Source: Alkalicaulis satelles (lineage in GTDB: Bacteria > Pseudomonadota > Alphaproteobacteria > Caulobacterales > Maricaulaceae). From it: 64,000 bases of DNA. The stretch is taken from contig NZ_VWOJ01000002.1 in the NCBI RefSeq assembly GCF_008630495.1, positions 139,001 through 203,000 on the forward strand, given 5' to 3'. Made by a program: the position numbers and the translations under genes. The notes below the pieces were generated by a model, which made no database searches, was not told the DNA's origin, and saw only the letters and a list, made by a program, of their open reading frames with translations. Positions 16,172-27,293 of this stretch are shown one piece after another. How positions within the stretch are numbered: the first letter of the stretch is position 1; each line of letters starts with the position of its first letter.

Positions 16172-19108
16172 TCAATCGTCAATATCTTCGGGAAGGGGCG
16201 CCAGGCTGCGCGGCAGGATGGTCATACGAAAGGCGCGCCCGGGGTCCAGAGCCTCGCGCGCCAGCGCCGTGATTTCCTCCACCGTCACCTCGCGGTAATG
16301 GGCCTCGGCGGTGCGCAGATCCTCCAGCCGGTCCGGATCACTCTGGGAGCGCGCCAGGGCGCCGATCCAGAACGGATTGCGCTCGCGCTGTTCGCGCAGG
16401 CGCTCCAGCACGGGCTGGCGGGCGCGCTGCAACTCGTCCTCGGTGATCTCGCCTGACGCCATCACCCCGGCGATCTCGTCGACGATCTCGTACATGCGCG
16501 AGATATCGCTGACCGCCACATCAAGACCGGCCCACACAAAGCCGAAGCCGGGATAGACGGTGGAAGGCTGGCCCTGGACGATGGGCGAATAGGTGGCGCC
16601 CTCGCGCTCGCGGAAACGCTCGGTGGCCTTCAGGTCAAAGATCCCCGCCATCAATTGCAGCGCCCGGCGCCGCCGGGCGTCAAACCCGTCGCCGATGGGG
16701 AAGTAGACATTGGCCATGCCCTGATAGTCCTGCCCGTCGAAATGCAGCACCACAGGCTCGCGCGCCGGCTCGGGGAAGGAGATCTGACGGTTATGGTCAA
16801 ACTCCGGCCAGCTTTCGGCGCGCTCAGGCAGGGCGCCAAACGTGGCGGCGGTCACCTCCATGGCCCGCTCCACGGTGACATCGCCCACAATGGTGATCTC
16901 CACCGGCGCCTCGGCCAGCGCCGGGGCCAGCATCTGGCGGGCATGATCCATGGTGAAGCCGGCGACCTCCTCGGCGGTGGGGAAGCCGAAGCGCGGATCG
17001 CCGCCGCGCAGCACGCGGCCGCCGCGATTGATCGCCACCTGGACGGCCTGGGCGTTCTGGCCGCGGCGCACTTCCTCTGCGATGGCGCGGAACTGGTTGA
17101 GCCCGTCCTCGCGCCAGCCCGGCGCGGTCATGAAGGCGGCCAGCACCTGCATCTGCAGCTCGAAATCGGACGGGGTGGTGGCGTTGGAGAAAAAGAAACT
17201 CTCCGAGCCCACGCCCAGCCCGTAGCTCACCGAGCGTCCGGCCAGCAGGCGCTGGAGCGCATCGCGGTCATGGGCCTCCAGCCCGCCGCCGCCAAACGCC
17301 GCGCCCAGTATGGAGCCGGCGGCCGGAACCGGCTGGTCGGTCATGTCGCCGGCGCCGAAATCCACGCGCACGCGCACCACGCGCGATTCAAAATCGGTGG
17401 GCTTCACATTCAGGCGCACGCCATTGGCGAAGCGCATCTGGGTGACGCCGAACTCCTCAAGCTCGGTGCGCTCGATCACCTGTCCGGCAGGGCCGAAATC
17501 GTCATAGGCGAAGGCGTCCGCATCGGTCTCCGCAGGCGGATCGACCCGTTCGGCGGTAGAGGCGAGCCAGGCTTCGCGCACGGCGGCCTCGCCTTCAGCC
17601 AGATCCTGATTGAGCGCCACCATCACATGGGGCGGCGCGGCCTCGAACGCGCGGCGGAAGGCCGCTTCGACGCGTCCAGGCGTGATGGAGGGCTCAAGCG
17701 CCTCGAACCAGTCGCGGGCGAATTCAGGATGATTGAACACCGCGCCGCGCAGCCATGCCGACCAGATGGAATCGGCCAGGCTGGTGGTCTGGCGCGTGCC
17801 GGCCTGATCGGCGCCGTTGCGCAGGGCCGTGCGGGTATTGGCCATCTGCTCGTCCAGCTCCGACCGGGTGAAGCCATGCTCCAGCGCCCGGCGCAGCTCC
17901 TGCTCGACCATGGCCACGCCCTCGCGCCAGCGATCGGGCGAGGACACGGCGAACACGCCGGCCCGGTTGGCCAGGCCAAATTGATTGACATGGCTCAGAT
18001 TGGCCTGGACCAGAGGCGCGTCGCCACGATTGATCTGGGCCTGCAGCCGGCGCTGGACGATAGCCTGGCCCAGCTGGCGCAGCATCGCCTCCTCGCGGGC
18101 GGCGCGGGTGTCCAGCGCCGCCGGACCCGGCGCGATCATATCCACGGCGATGAGGGTGACGACGCCTGGATCGTGGAAGAAACCAAATTGCGGCTCGCTG
18201 GCGCGGGTCACCGCGCCAATCTCGGGATCACCGCCCGGCTCGCCAGGCTGGGTCCAGGTCTCGAAGCTCTCAACACGCTCCACATCCAGGCCCGGTATGG
18301 AGATGTCGAAGCCGTTGCGGATCTTGGCCTCGATCAGGTCAGGGTCGAAATCCCCGGTGACCACAAGAATGGCGCGCTCGGGACGGTAAAACGCCTCGTA
18401 ATAGCGCACGAAGGCCTCGCGCGGGGCTGTCTCGATCACGTCAACCGTGCCGATGGGGTCACGCTCGGGGACCAGGGTGTCAGGATAGAGGAAGCGAAAA
18501 TAGGCGCTGAAGAAGCGGTTGACCGGGGTGTTGCGAAAGCGCTCCTCGCCCAGGATCACGCCACGTTCGGATTCGATCTCCTCATCCAGGAACAACAGCT
18601 CCGAGGCGGTCTCGCGCATCAGGAACAGGGCGACGCCAAGAAGCTCTTCACTGGCCTGGGGCAGGTTGAGCTGATAGCCGACCAGATCGTGGCCTGTGAA
18701 GGCATTGGTGTCCGGCCCGAAGGCCAGGCCATAGCGCTCGAGCAGGCGCACCATCTCGTTCTGGGGCACGTTGGTGGTGCCCTTGAAGGCCATATGCTCG
18801 ATGAAATGGGCCAGGCCCCGCTGGTCCTCGTCCTCGGACAGGGAGCCCACATTGAGCACCAGGCGCACCGCTGCGGTGTTTGACGGGGTGGCGTTGGCCA
18901 TGATGGCGTAGCGCATGCCATTGTCCAGAACGCCGTAGCGCACGCCGGGATCGGCCGGGATGTCGCTGGCCTCATGCGGGAAATCCGCCGCCTCGAAGGC
19001 GGCCCGCAAGTCGCTTTCAGGCTCGCTGTGACGTTCGCACCCTGAAAGGGCCAAAAGCCCGCAAGCCAGCGCCAGCGCCAGAAGGGCGCGTCCGGTCATC
19101 ATCGTCAT
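16172..19108 (-). CDS. M16-family zinc metallopeptidase lipoprotein, two-repeat
   Basis: A 978-residue pitrilysin/insulinase-type peptidase. The zinc motif HxxEH is HFIEH at 101-105, with ESERGVILGEERFR supplying the downstream glutamate. A second, catalytically silent M16 repeat occupies about residues 560-960. The N-terminus is a lipoprotein signal (LALACGLLALSGC, Cys24), so it is anchored in the cell envelope and probably degrades peptides in the periplasm. The ATG at 19106-19108 is chosen from the signal peptide and GCGAGG upstream; the frame extends 47 more codons. The gene upstream on the same strand encodes a peptide-transporter ATPase, which may fit a shared role in peptide turnover. 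Confidence 0.92.
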   Translation of the reverse strand: MTMMTGRALLALALACGLLALSGCERHSEPESDLRAAFEAADFPHEASDIPADPGVRYGVLDNGMRYAIMANATPSNTAAVRLVLNVGSLSEDEDQRGLAHFIEHMAFKGTTNVPQNEMVRLLERYGLAFGPDTNAFTGHDLVGYQLNLPQASEELLGVALFLMRETASELLFLDEEIESERGVILGEERFRNTPVNRFFSAYFRFLYPDTLVPERDPIGTVDVIETAPREAFVRYYEAFYRPERAILVVTGDFDPDLIEAKIRNGFDISIPGLDVERVESFETWTQPGEPGGDPEIGAVTRASEPQFGFFHDPGVVTLIAVDMIAPGPAALDTRAAREEAMLRQLGQAIVQRRLQAQINRGDAPLVQANLSHVNQFGLANRAGVFAVSSPDRWREGVAMVEQELRRALEHGFTRSELDEQMANTRTALRNGADQAGTRQTTSLADSIWSAWLRGAVFNHPEFARDWFEALEPSITPGRVEAAFRRAFEAAPPHVMVALNQDLAEGEAAVREAWLASTAERVDPPAETDADAFAYDDFGPAGQVIERTELEEFGVTQMRFANGVRLNVKPTDFESRVVRVRVDFGAGDMTDQPVPAAGSILGAAFGGGGLEAHDRDALQRLLAGRSVSYGLGVGSESFFFSNATTPSDFELQMQVLAAFMTAPGWREDGLNQFRAIAEEVRRGQNAQAVQVAINRGGRVLRGGDPRFGFPTAEEVAGFTMDHARQMLAPALAEAPVEITIVGDVTVERAMEVTAATFGALPERAESWPEFDHNRQISFPEPAREPVVLHFDGQDYQGMANVYFPIGDGFDARRRRALQLMAGIFDLKATERFREREGATYSPIVQGQPSTVYPGFGFVWAGLDVAVSDISRMYEIVDEIAGVMASGEITEDELQRARQPVLERLREQRERNPFWIGALARSQSDPDRLEDLRTAEAHYREVTVEEITALAREALDPGRAFRMTILPRSLAPLPEDIDD

Positions 19109-19208
19109 CCGATACCTCGCACAGCCGTTCAATCCCCGCGCAAAAGGATAGGCGCCAAGCCTGGCCCGGCAAATGAAATTCAGGTCACAGAGACAAGTGG
19201 AGCCCGGC

Positions 19209-21056
<1,848 letters not shown>

Positions 21057-21191
21057 GGCGGCGGTCCTGTGCAGCCAAAATCGAAAATCGCGCCCAACAT
21101 ACCCGCTCGCGCCATGATGGCCAGCACGCGCGGCGCCCGGCGCGCTATAGTTCCGGCAAGATTTGATTCGCCCCCTTGACCCGGTTCCGCC

Positions 21192-23331
21192 ATGAGCGAT
21201 GACAAGCCCGCACAAACCGGCCTCACGGTGAACAGTGAAGCTGTGCTCGCCGCCCTGCCCGATGCGGCGGCTGTGATGGACCATTCGGGCTCGATCATCA
21301 TGGTCAACCCCGCCTTCCGCCAGGCCTTCGGTAAAGGTCCATGGGCGGGACGCCCGGTGCAGGACGTGCCTGCGCCCCTGACCTTGCGCTCTCTAGGCGA
21401 CGGGCTGGGGCTGGTCATGCCCGGACCTTTGGCCAATACCAGCGACATGCCGGTCTCCAACGAGATCAGCGCGTGGACATTCGACCTCGCCTCACGGCAT
21501 GTGCGCCTGACCGGGCCGGTGCTGACCCTTCTGGGCTTTCCCGGCGCCGAACTCACTATTGATATTGATGAATGGGCCAGCCGCGTCGCGCCGGCAGACC
21601 GGATCCTGATGTCGGGCGCCACCTGGTCGATGATGATAAATGGTTTAGCCGACGTGGAGTACCGCGTGCGCGCCCAGTCGGGCGAGTATGTCTGGCTCAA
21701 TCTGCGCGGCGGCGCCAGCGAGTATTCGAAAGACGGCCAGCCCGTGCGTTATTCGGGTTTCGTGGCCGGCCTCGAGCACCGCAAGCGGCTCGATCAGGCC
21801 TTTATCGAACGCGAGCGCGCTCTGGGCGAGGCGGTCAGCGCCGGACTGGCGGGCAGCTGGAATTTCGATGTGAAGGCTTCGCGCCTGACCGGGCGCGGGC
21901 TGGTGATGGAATGGCTGGGCAAGCCCGCAGGCGGCGGGCCGGTGGACCCGGACGAATGGCTGGCCATCGTCCATCCCGATGACCAGGAAACAGCCCTTGG
22001 CGTCTACAAGCGCCTGGGCCGCGGCGAGCCGGTGGAAGTGTTTGATTACCGCATCCGCGCCAAGCAGGGCTGGCGCTGGGTGCGCACGCGCGGCGCGGTT
22101 GTGGCCCGCGGCAAGGACGGCAAGGCGCTGCGTGTGGCCGGCGTTCTGATCGATGTGACATCGGAGCGCAATTATGCTGCAGCTCTGGAAGCCGAAAAGC
22201 AGCGCTTTGAATCGCTCTACCGCTCCACCCCGGTCATGCTCCATTCGCTGGATGCGCAAGGGCGCACCTTGCTGGTCAATGATCTGTGGTGCGCGCGCAT
22301 GGGATACAGCGAGGAAGAGGCCCGCCAGCGCCATGGCTGGGATTTCTTCATCGCCGAGGACGCCAGGCGCATTCGCGAGGAAATCTTCCCCGAGACTATC
22401 CGCAAGGGATCGATTGACCATGTCTCGCTCACCGCGCTGACCCGCAGCGGCGAGCCCATCGAGGTGCGCCTGTCGGCCTTCGTCGAGTATGATGGCGAAG
22501 GCCAGCCCCTGATCGCCCATGGCGCATTTTCCGATGTCAGCGACCTCAATGAGGCGCGCCGGGATCTGGAGCGCCAGGCCGCTGCGCTGGAGCGCTCCAA
22601 TCGCGAGCTGGACCGGTTCGCCACCATCGCCTCCCACGATCTGCAGGAGCCCCTGCGCAAGATTTCCGCTTTCGCCAGCCTGTTGTCGCGGCGCTATCAG
22701 GACCAGATCGACGCGGACGGGCGCCAGAGCCTGGACTATCTGGTGGACGCCGCCGGGCGCATGCGCCGGCTCATCGATGACCTGCTGGCCTATTCACGCG
22801 CCTCCAAACGCGATCTGGAGCCTGAGCCGGTGAATCTGGACGCGCTCCTGACCGAAACCCTCGAAGGGCTCAGCCTGATGGTGGCCGAGGCCCGGGCAGA
22901 GATTGATGCCGGACCGCTGCCCGAGGTGCAGGCCGACCTGGTTCTGATGCGGCTATTGCTCCAGAATCTGCTGACCAATGCGCTCAAATACCGCAAGGGT
23001 CCGCATGTGCGCATTGTTGTGCGCGCCGAGCGGGAGCCCGACGCCTGGCGCATCACCGTGGCCGATGACGGCATCGGCTTTGATCCGCGCTTCGCCGAAA
23101 AAGTGTTTGCGCCCTTTCCAGCGCCTGCACACCCGCGAAGCCTATGCCGGGACCGGGATCGGGCTGGCCATCTGTCAGCAGGCGGTGGAGCGCCATGGCG
23201 GGCGCATCTGGGTGGACGCCGAGAGCGGGCAAGGCGCGCGCTTCCACTTCACCCTGCCCGACCAGCCCGGCGACAGCGCCTCACAGCCCGCTCAGGGGGC
23301 GATCGCCTCACCGGCCCAGTCAAACACCTGA
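21192..23331 (+). pseudogene. PAS-domain sensor histidine kinase, frameshifted near its 3' end
   Basis: The frame from ATG 21192 encodes several PAS/PAC domains (residues about 10-450, e.g. DEWASRVAPADR, VDPDEWLAIVHPDDQE, GVLIDVTSERN), then a HisKA domain with phospho-acceptor His482 in SHDLQEPLRKI, and ATPase N box [12 protein letters not shown] and G1 box [12 protein letters not shown]. At 23117-23119 (TTTCC) one extra C shifts the frame: the expected [20 protein letters not shown] and C-terminal ATPase boxes continue in the +1 frame to TGA at 23331. Without correction the product loses the G2 box and gains an unrelated tail. The cause may be a real mutation or a base-calling error. It should sense a cytoplasmic signal; the receiver at 24106 is a possible partner. 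Confidence 0.85.
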
Positions 23332-24050
23332 CCGGTGTCTGCAGGGGTGAGCGCGTCGATCACGCCAAGCAGGCTTTCAGCCGCAAAGCCGGGCGTAAAC
23401 AGCTTGCCCTCCGGCACGCTGCGCTGAAACGGGGCGGACAGGGCTGTGTCCACCGTGCCGGGATGCAGGCCGGCGCAGACCGCCCCGGGCGCCTTGCGCG
23501 CCAGTTCGATGGAGAGCGTGCGGATCAGCTGGTTGAGGGCGGCCTTGGACGCCCGGTAGCCGTGCCAGCCGCCCAGCTGGTTATCGCTGATGGAGCCCAC
23601 ACGCGCCGATAGCGCAGCCCAGACCGCCTTTTGCGGCGCATCCCGGCTGCCCCGGGCGAGATGATCGAGCGTATGGCGCGCGATCAGGGCCGGACCGATC
23701 AGATTGATGCGCATCAGCTCGGCCAGGCGCTCTGCGTCCAGATCGCGCCAGGATTTCTCCGGCTGCAGTTCCGCCCCGTCATGGAGCACGCCGGTGGCGG
23801 CGATCACCAGATGCAGCGGGCCGTCCTTCGCCGCCGCGCGGGCGGCGGCCTCGATGCTGTCCGGTTCAGCAAAATCGGCGGTCAGGGCGCGCGCGCCGGA
23901 CAGGCTCTGCGGCCGGCGCGAAACCGTGAAGAGCGCGCCGCAGCGCGGATCGGCGCCGAGCGCGCGCGCAAACGCGCCGCCTATTGCGCCGCCCGCGCCA
24001 AACACCAGCGCGCGGTAGTTCTCAGGCAGGGATGTCAGGGTCAGGCTCAT
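23292..24050 (-). CDS. short-chain dehydrogenase/reductase
   Basis: A 252-residue Rossmann-fold SDR. The NAD(P)-binding motif is [11 protein letters not shown] near residues 17-27, the active-site serine region is [13 protein letters not shown] and the catalytic pair is Tyr/Lys in YRASK. The layout resembles the CsgA (C-factor)-like SDRs. Substrate unknown. Its 3' end overlaps the convergent kinase gene by 40 bases, provided the kinase frame is restored. Confidence 0.88.
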   Translation of the reverse strand: MSLTLTSLPENYRALVFGAGGAIGGAFARALGADPRCGALFTVSRRPQSLSGARALTADFAEPDSIEAAARAAAKDGPLHLVIAATGVLHDGAELQPEKSWRDLDAERLAELMRINLIGPALIARHTLDHLARGSRDAPQKAVWAALSARVGSISDNQLGGWHGYRASKAALNQLIRTLSIELARKAPGAVCAGLHPGTVDTALSAPFQRSVPEGKLFTPGFAAESLLGVIDALTPADTGQVFDWAGEAIAP

Positions 24051-24105
24051 GGCGCGATGAGCTAGTGCGCCGGGCGGGCGAGTCGAGGCTCGGAACGCGT
24101 GCGTG

Positions 24106-24537
24106 TCAGATCATCAGGGCGTCGCGGTGACGCGAGGCGGCCGCCTCCATCACCTTGGCCAGCAGCTCGCGGGCGCGCCGCGGAGCGCCCTTGCCGCTAA
24201 AATAGAGATTCTTGTCCAGAAGATTGACGCCTGTTCCAATCCGCTCTTCATCCACCCCGGCTGATCCGGTCAGCACCAGGATCGGCGCTTCGCCCGCATG
24301 GGACTGCAACAGGCCCACAGTCTCGTTGGGATCGGTGGAATCAGGCAGGCGCAGATCGGCGATGATCAGGTCATAGGCGCGACGGCGCAGCTTGAAGGCG
24401 GCGTCGCGCAAGGTGCGCACCACTTCCATGGTCAGCCCATAGCCCCCGGCATCGCGCAGCGCCTGCTGCAGCAGCATGGCGTCGGCGAAATCGTCCTCGA
24501 CGTGGAGCACGTTCAGTTCAGGGGCCACGGACTTCAC
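24106..24537 (-). CDS. single-domain response regulator (receiver only)
   Basis: A 143-residue CheY-like receiver without an output domain. It has the acidic pocket VEDD (14-16), phosphorylated Asp61 in LIIADLRLPDST, threonine in LVLTGSAG and a lysine in LLDKNLYFSG. The N-terminal LNVLHVEDDFADAMLLQQAL resembles Rcp1-type receivers, which partner with kinases having HDLQEPLRKI-type HisKA domains, as in the gene 0.8 kb away; that pairing is inference. A perfect TTAA-N7-TTAA box lies 34 bases upstream, suggesting cell-cycle control by CtrA. Confidence 0.9.
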   Translation of the reverse strand: MKSVAPELNVLHVEDDFADAMLLQQALRDAGGYGLTMEVVRTLRDAAFKLRRRAYDLIIADLRLPDSTDPNETVGLLQSHAGEAPILVLTGSAGVDEERIGTGVNLLDKNLYFSGKGAPRRARELLAKVMEAAASRHRDALMI

Positions 24538-24570
24538 CTCCAGAGTTGGAATAGGGGTATGCTCACTAGC

Positions 24571-24585
24571 TTAAGCCAGGGTTAA
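24571..24585 (-). promoter_or_regulatory. CtrA-type box upstream of the receiver gene
   Basis: TTAA (24571-24574), seven bases, TTAA (24582-24585): the exact full-length CtrA consensus of Caulobacter relatives. It overlaps the stop codon of folD and lies 34-48 bases upstream of the receiver gene start, a position suited to transcriptional activation. Confidence 0.6.
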
Positions 24586-25523
24586 CCAGCCCCGGTTCCG
24601 GCCACGCTGGCCGGGATCGCCAGGCCGGCCCGGCGGGCGCAGGCGCGCACGGTATTGATCAGCAGCATGGCGATAGTCATGGGCCCCACCCCGCCGGGCA
24701 CCGGCGTGATGAAATCGGCGATATCCAGCGCCGCTTCATAGTCGGCATCACCGGTCAGGGCGCTGCTTCCGTCCGGGCGCGCGACCCGGTTGATGCCCAC
24801 ATCGATGACCGTGGCGCCAGGGCGGATCCAGTCCGCCTTGACCATGCCGGGCCGCCCGGCCGCTGCAATCAGGATATCCGCCTGGCGCGCCAGCGCCGGC
24901 AGGTCGCGGGTGCGCGAATGGGCCAGCGAGACCGTGCAGTCGGCGTCCAGGAACAGAAGGGCGGCGGGCTTGCCCACCAGGATGGAGCGTCCGATCACCA
25001 CCACATGGCGGCCGGTGAGATCGCCCAGCGCCTGGCGCGCCAGATAGACGCAGCCCGCCGGCGTGCACGGGCGCAGGCCCGGCGCGCCCAGCACCAGGGC
25101 GCCCGCACTGGCGGCGGTGAGCCCGTCCACATCCTTGGCCGGATCAATGGCCTGCACCACCGTCTGGGCGTCCAGCCCTGCGGGCAAAGGCAGCTGGACC
25201 AGAATGCCGTCCACAACCGGATCAATATTGAGCCGGCCGATGAGGGCGAGGAGCTCGTCCTGGCTGACGCTGGCGGGCAGGCGGTGCTCCACCGAAATCA
25301 TGCCCGCGCTTTCGGTGCGGCGGACCTTGTTTCGCACATAGACCTGACTGGCCGGGTCCTCGCCGGCCAGCACCACCGCCAGGCAGGGCGGGCGGCCCAG
25401 CGTCTGCGTCAGCTCCAGCGCGCCCGCGCGCGCGGCCTGGTCCAGCCCTTCGGCGGCGGCCTTGCCGTCGATCAGCACGGCGCGCCGGCCCGAGGGGCGC
25501 AAAATCGGATCTTGCACTGTCAT
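24582..25523 (-). CDS. folD: bifunctional methylenetetrahydrofolate dehydrogenase/cyclohydrolase
   Basis: A 313-residue FolD. The signature segments are YVRNKVRRTESAG (active-site lysine), GILVQLPLPAGLDAQTV, DVDGLTAASAG, PCTPAGCVYL, the NADP loop VVVIGRSILVGKPAALL and the C-terminal FITPVPGGVGPMTIAML. It interconverts methylene-, methenyl- and formyl-tetrahydrofolate in the cytoplasm for purine, formate and methionine one-carbon supply. It is slightly longer than usual (about 290) owing to an N-terminal extension and an alanine-rich tail. It is followed by the CtrA-boxed receiver gene and preceded by yggT, all on the minus strand. Confidence 0.96.
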   Translation of the reverse strand: MTVQDPILRPSGRRAVLIDGKAAAEGLDQAARAGALELTQTLGRPPCLAVVLAGEDPASQVYVRNKVRRTESAGMISVEHRLPASVSQDELLALIGRLNIDPVVDGILVQLPLPAGLDAQTVVQAIDPAKDVDGLTAASAGALVLGAPGLRPCTPAGCVYLARQALGDLTGRHVVVIGRSILVGKPAALLFLDADCTVSLAHSRTRDLPALARQADILIAAAGRPGMVKADWIRPGATVIDVGINRVARPDGSSALTGDADYEAALDIADFITPVPGGVGPMTIAMLLINTVRACARRAGLAIPASVAGTGAG

Positions 25524-25569
25524 GGCGCGCGCTCATGGACCCGCGCCCGGTCCGGCGTCAAGCCCTGCG

Positions 25570-25875
25570 TCAGCCCAGCGCGCCCCAGAGCTGGCCCATC
25601 ACCAGCCAGTCGCGCACGAAGAACACGAGCAGCAGCAGAACCAGCGGCGAGAAATCGATGCCGCCCAGCGACGGCAGGATGCGCCGGATCGGGTTGAGCA
25701 AGGGCGCGGTGATGGCTTCCGTAACCCGTCCGATGGTGGACACCAGCTGATTGCGCGGATTGACCACGTTGAAACCCACCAGCCAGCTCAGGATCACATT
25801 GATGAAGATCACGATCACCAAAAGCGTCAGCACCGGGTGGATGAAATAGGCGATCAGGGCCTGTCCGAATGTCAT
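25570..25875 (-). CDS. YggT family membrane protein
   Basis: A 101-residue inner-membrane protein with two hydrophobic segments (VLTLLVIVIFINVILSWLVG and FSPLVLLLLVFFVRDWLVM). The intervening ITAPLLNPIRRILPSLGGIDFSP is the YggT family signature (PLLxPIRRxLPxxGGxDxSP). The family is linked to osmotic tolerance and cell division or envelope functions, with no settled activity. AGGAGG stands about 7 bases before the ATG. It lies 46 bases upstream of folD, likely in one transcript. Confidence 0.93.
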   Translation of the reverse strand: MTFGQALIAYFIHPVLTLLVIVIFINVILSWLVGFNVVNPRNQLVSTIGRVTEAITAPLLNPIRRILPSLGGIDFSPLVLLLLVFFVRDWLVMGQLWGALG

Positions 25876-25966
25876 TTTGCCTCCTGGCCGGATAAGCGGC
25901 GGTCACGGGTCTGGCTTACCCGGCGCGCGCCCGCCTAGCAAGGCGCAGGGGCGCTGGCCGGCGCGC

Positions 25967-25995
25967 TTGACAACATACCGGCGCGTCCGTACCTG
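25967..25995 (+). promoter_or_regulatory. sigma-70-type promoter of tRNA-Ala
   Basis: TTGACA (25967-25972), a 17-base spacer and TACCTG (25990-25995) as a weak -10. Transcription would start about 10 bases before the tRNA at 26013. The -35 is a perfect consensus. Confidence 0.55.
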
Positions 25996-26012
25996 ATCGC
26001 GCCTCATGGAGC

Positions 26013-26088
<76 letters not shown>

Positions 26089-26293
26089 GCTTCCGCCTTC
26101 CCCGCCCACACCGCCGGATTCCCCCCTTGCGGGCGGACGCGCAACCTGGTTGCGGCCAAGCGCAAATTTCCATCATTTTTCCGGGGTTGAACGATGGTGG
26201 AAGGACGTTTAGGACAAGCTTATCAGCGTACATCGGCAGACCCTGGCGCAAGCCATCCTGCATGGACAGCGATGTGCGTCGAAGGGGGGATGA

Positions 26294-27280
26294 ATGACGG
26301 TTCTGGTCACCGGCGGCGCAGGCTATATCGGCGCCCATATGGCGCTCGCCCTGCTCGATGCGGGCGAGACGGTCACGGTGCTCGACAATCTGGTCACCGG
26401 ATTTGACTGGGCGGTGGACGCGCGCGCGCGCTTCGTGCGCGGCGACGCCGGCGACAGCGCCCTGACCGCGCGCCTGATCGCAGACCATGGCGTCACCGAC
26501 ATCATCCATTTCGCCGGCTCGGTGGTGGTGCCTGAATCGGTGACCGATCCGCTTGGATACTACGCCAACAACACCGCCGCCTCGCGCAATCTGATCGAGG
26601 CGGCCCATGCGGGCGGGGTCAAGCGCTTCATCTTCTCCTCCACGGCCGCCGTTTACGGCATGGCCGGCGACGAGCCGGTGCGCGAGGACGCGCCGCTGGC
26701 GCCGCTCTCGCCCTATGGCCGCTCCAAGCTGATGACCGAATGGATGCTGGCCGACCTGGCCGCCGCCAGCGATCTCAAATTCGGCGTGCTGCGCTATTTC
26801 AATGTGGCCGGCGCCGACCCGCAGGGACGCGCCGGGCAGTCCACCGCCAAGGCCACCCATCTGATCAAGGCCGCCTGCCAGGCCGCATTGGGCGTGCGCG
26901 AGCGGCTGGATCTGTTCGGCACGGACTATCCCACCCGCGACGGCACCTGCGTGCGCGATTACATCCATGTCTCCGACCTGGTGAACGCCCACTCGGTGGT
27001 GCTGGACCATCTGCGCGGCGGGGCAGACAGCGTCACCCTCAATTGCGGCTATGGCCGCGGCGCCAGCGTGCGCGAGGTGATCGACACGGTCAAAGCCGTC
27101 TCCGGCGTGGATTTCGAGGTGCGCGAGACCACCCGGCGCCCCGGCGACCCGGCCGCCATCGTGGCCGGCGCCGAGCGGCTCAAATCCGAGCTGGGCTGGA
27201 CGCCGCACCATGATGACCTGGAAGAGATCGTGGCGTCGGCCTGGGCCTGGGAACAGGCCCTGCGGCGGCGCAATGCGTGA
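26294..27280 (+). CDS. galE: UDP-glucose 4-epimerase
   Basis: A 328-residue SDR-type epimerase, normal GalE length. It has TGGAGYIGAH at 6-15 for NAD, catalytic Tyr141 and Lys145 in YGRSK, and the GalE segments RYFNVAGADPQGRAGQ and LFGTDYPTRDGTCVRDYIHV. It makes UDP-galactose from UDP-glucose in the cytoplasm, a sugar donor for surface glycans. A purine-rich GGGGGGATGA precedes the ATG. It lies 13 bases upstream of the giant glycosyltransferase gene and is probably co-transcribed, so it may supply its donor sugar. The 205 bases between the tRNA and galE contain no gene or clear structure that I can see. Confidence 0.95.
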   Translation: MTVLVTGGAGYIGAHMALALLDAGETVTVLDNLVTGFDWAVDARARFVRGDAGDSALTARLIADHGVTDIIHFAGSVVVPESVTDPLGYYANNTAASRNLIEAAHAGGVKRFIFSSTAAVYGMAGDEPVREDAPLAPLSPYGRSKLMTEWMLADLAAASDLKFGVLRYFNVAGADPQGRAGQSTAKATHLIKAACQAALGVRERLDLFGTDYPTRDGTCVRDYIHVSDLVNAHSVVLDHLRGGADSVTLNCGYGRGASVREVIDTVKAVSGVDFEVRETTRRPGDPAAIVAGAERLKSELGWTPHHDDLEEIVASAWAWEQALRRRNA

Positions 27281-27293
27281 GGAATGACGGGGC

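Noticed and set aside
16655-18883. Long plus-strand open frame of 742 codons
   Set aside because: It is antisense to the M16 peptidase, has His/Gly/Arg-rich composition typical of GC-rich shadow frames and no recognisable domain.
26155-26215. Imperfect inverted repeat (TTCCATCAT and ATGGTGGAA) upstream of galE
   Set aside because: The arms are short with a mismatch and a long loop, and no gene-regulatory pattern was recognised.
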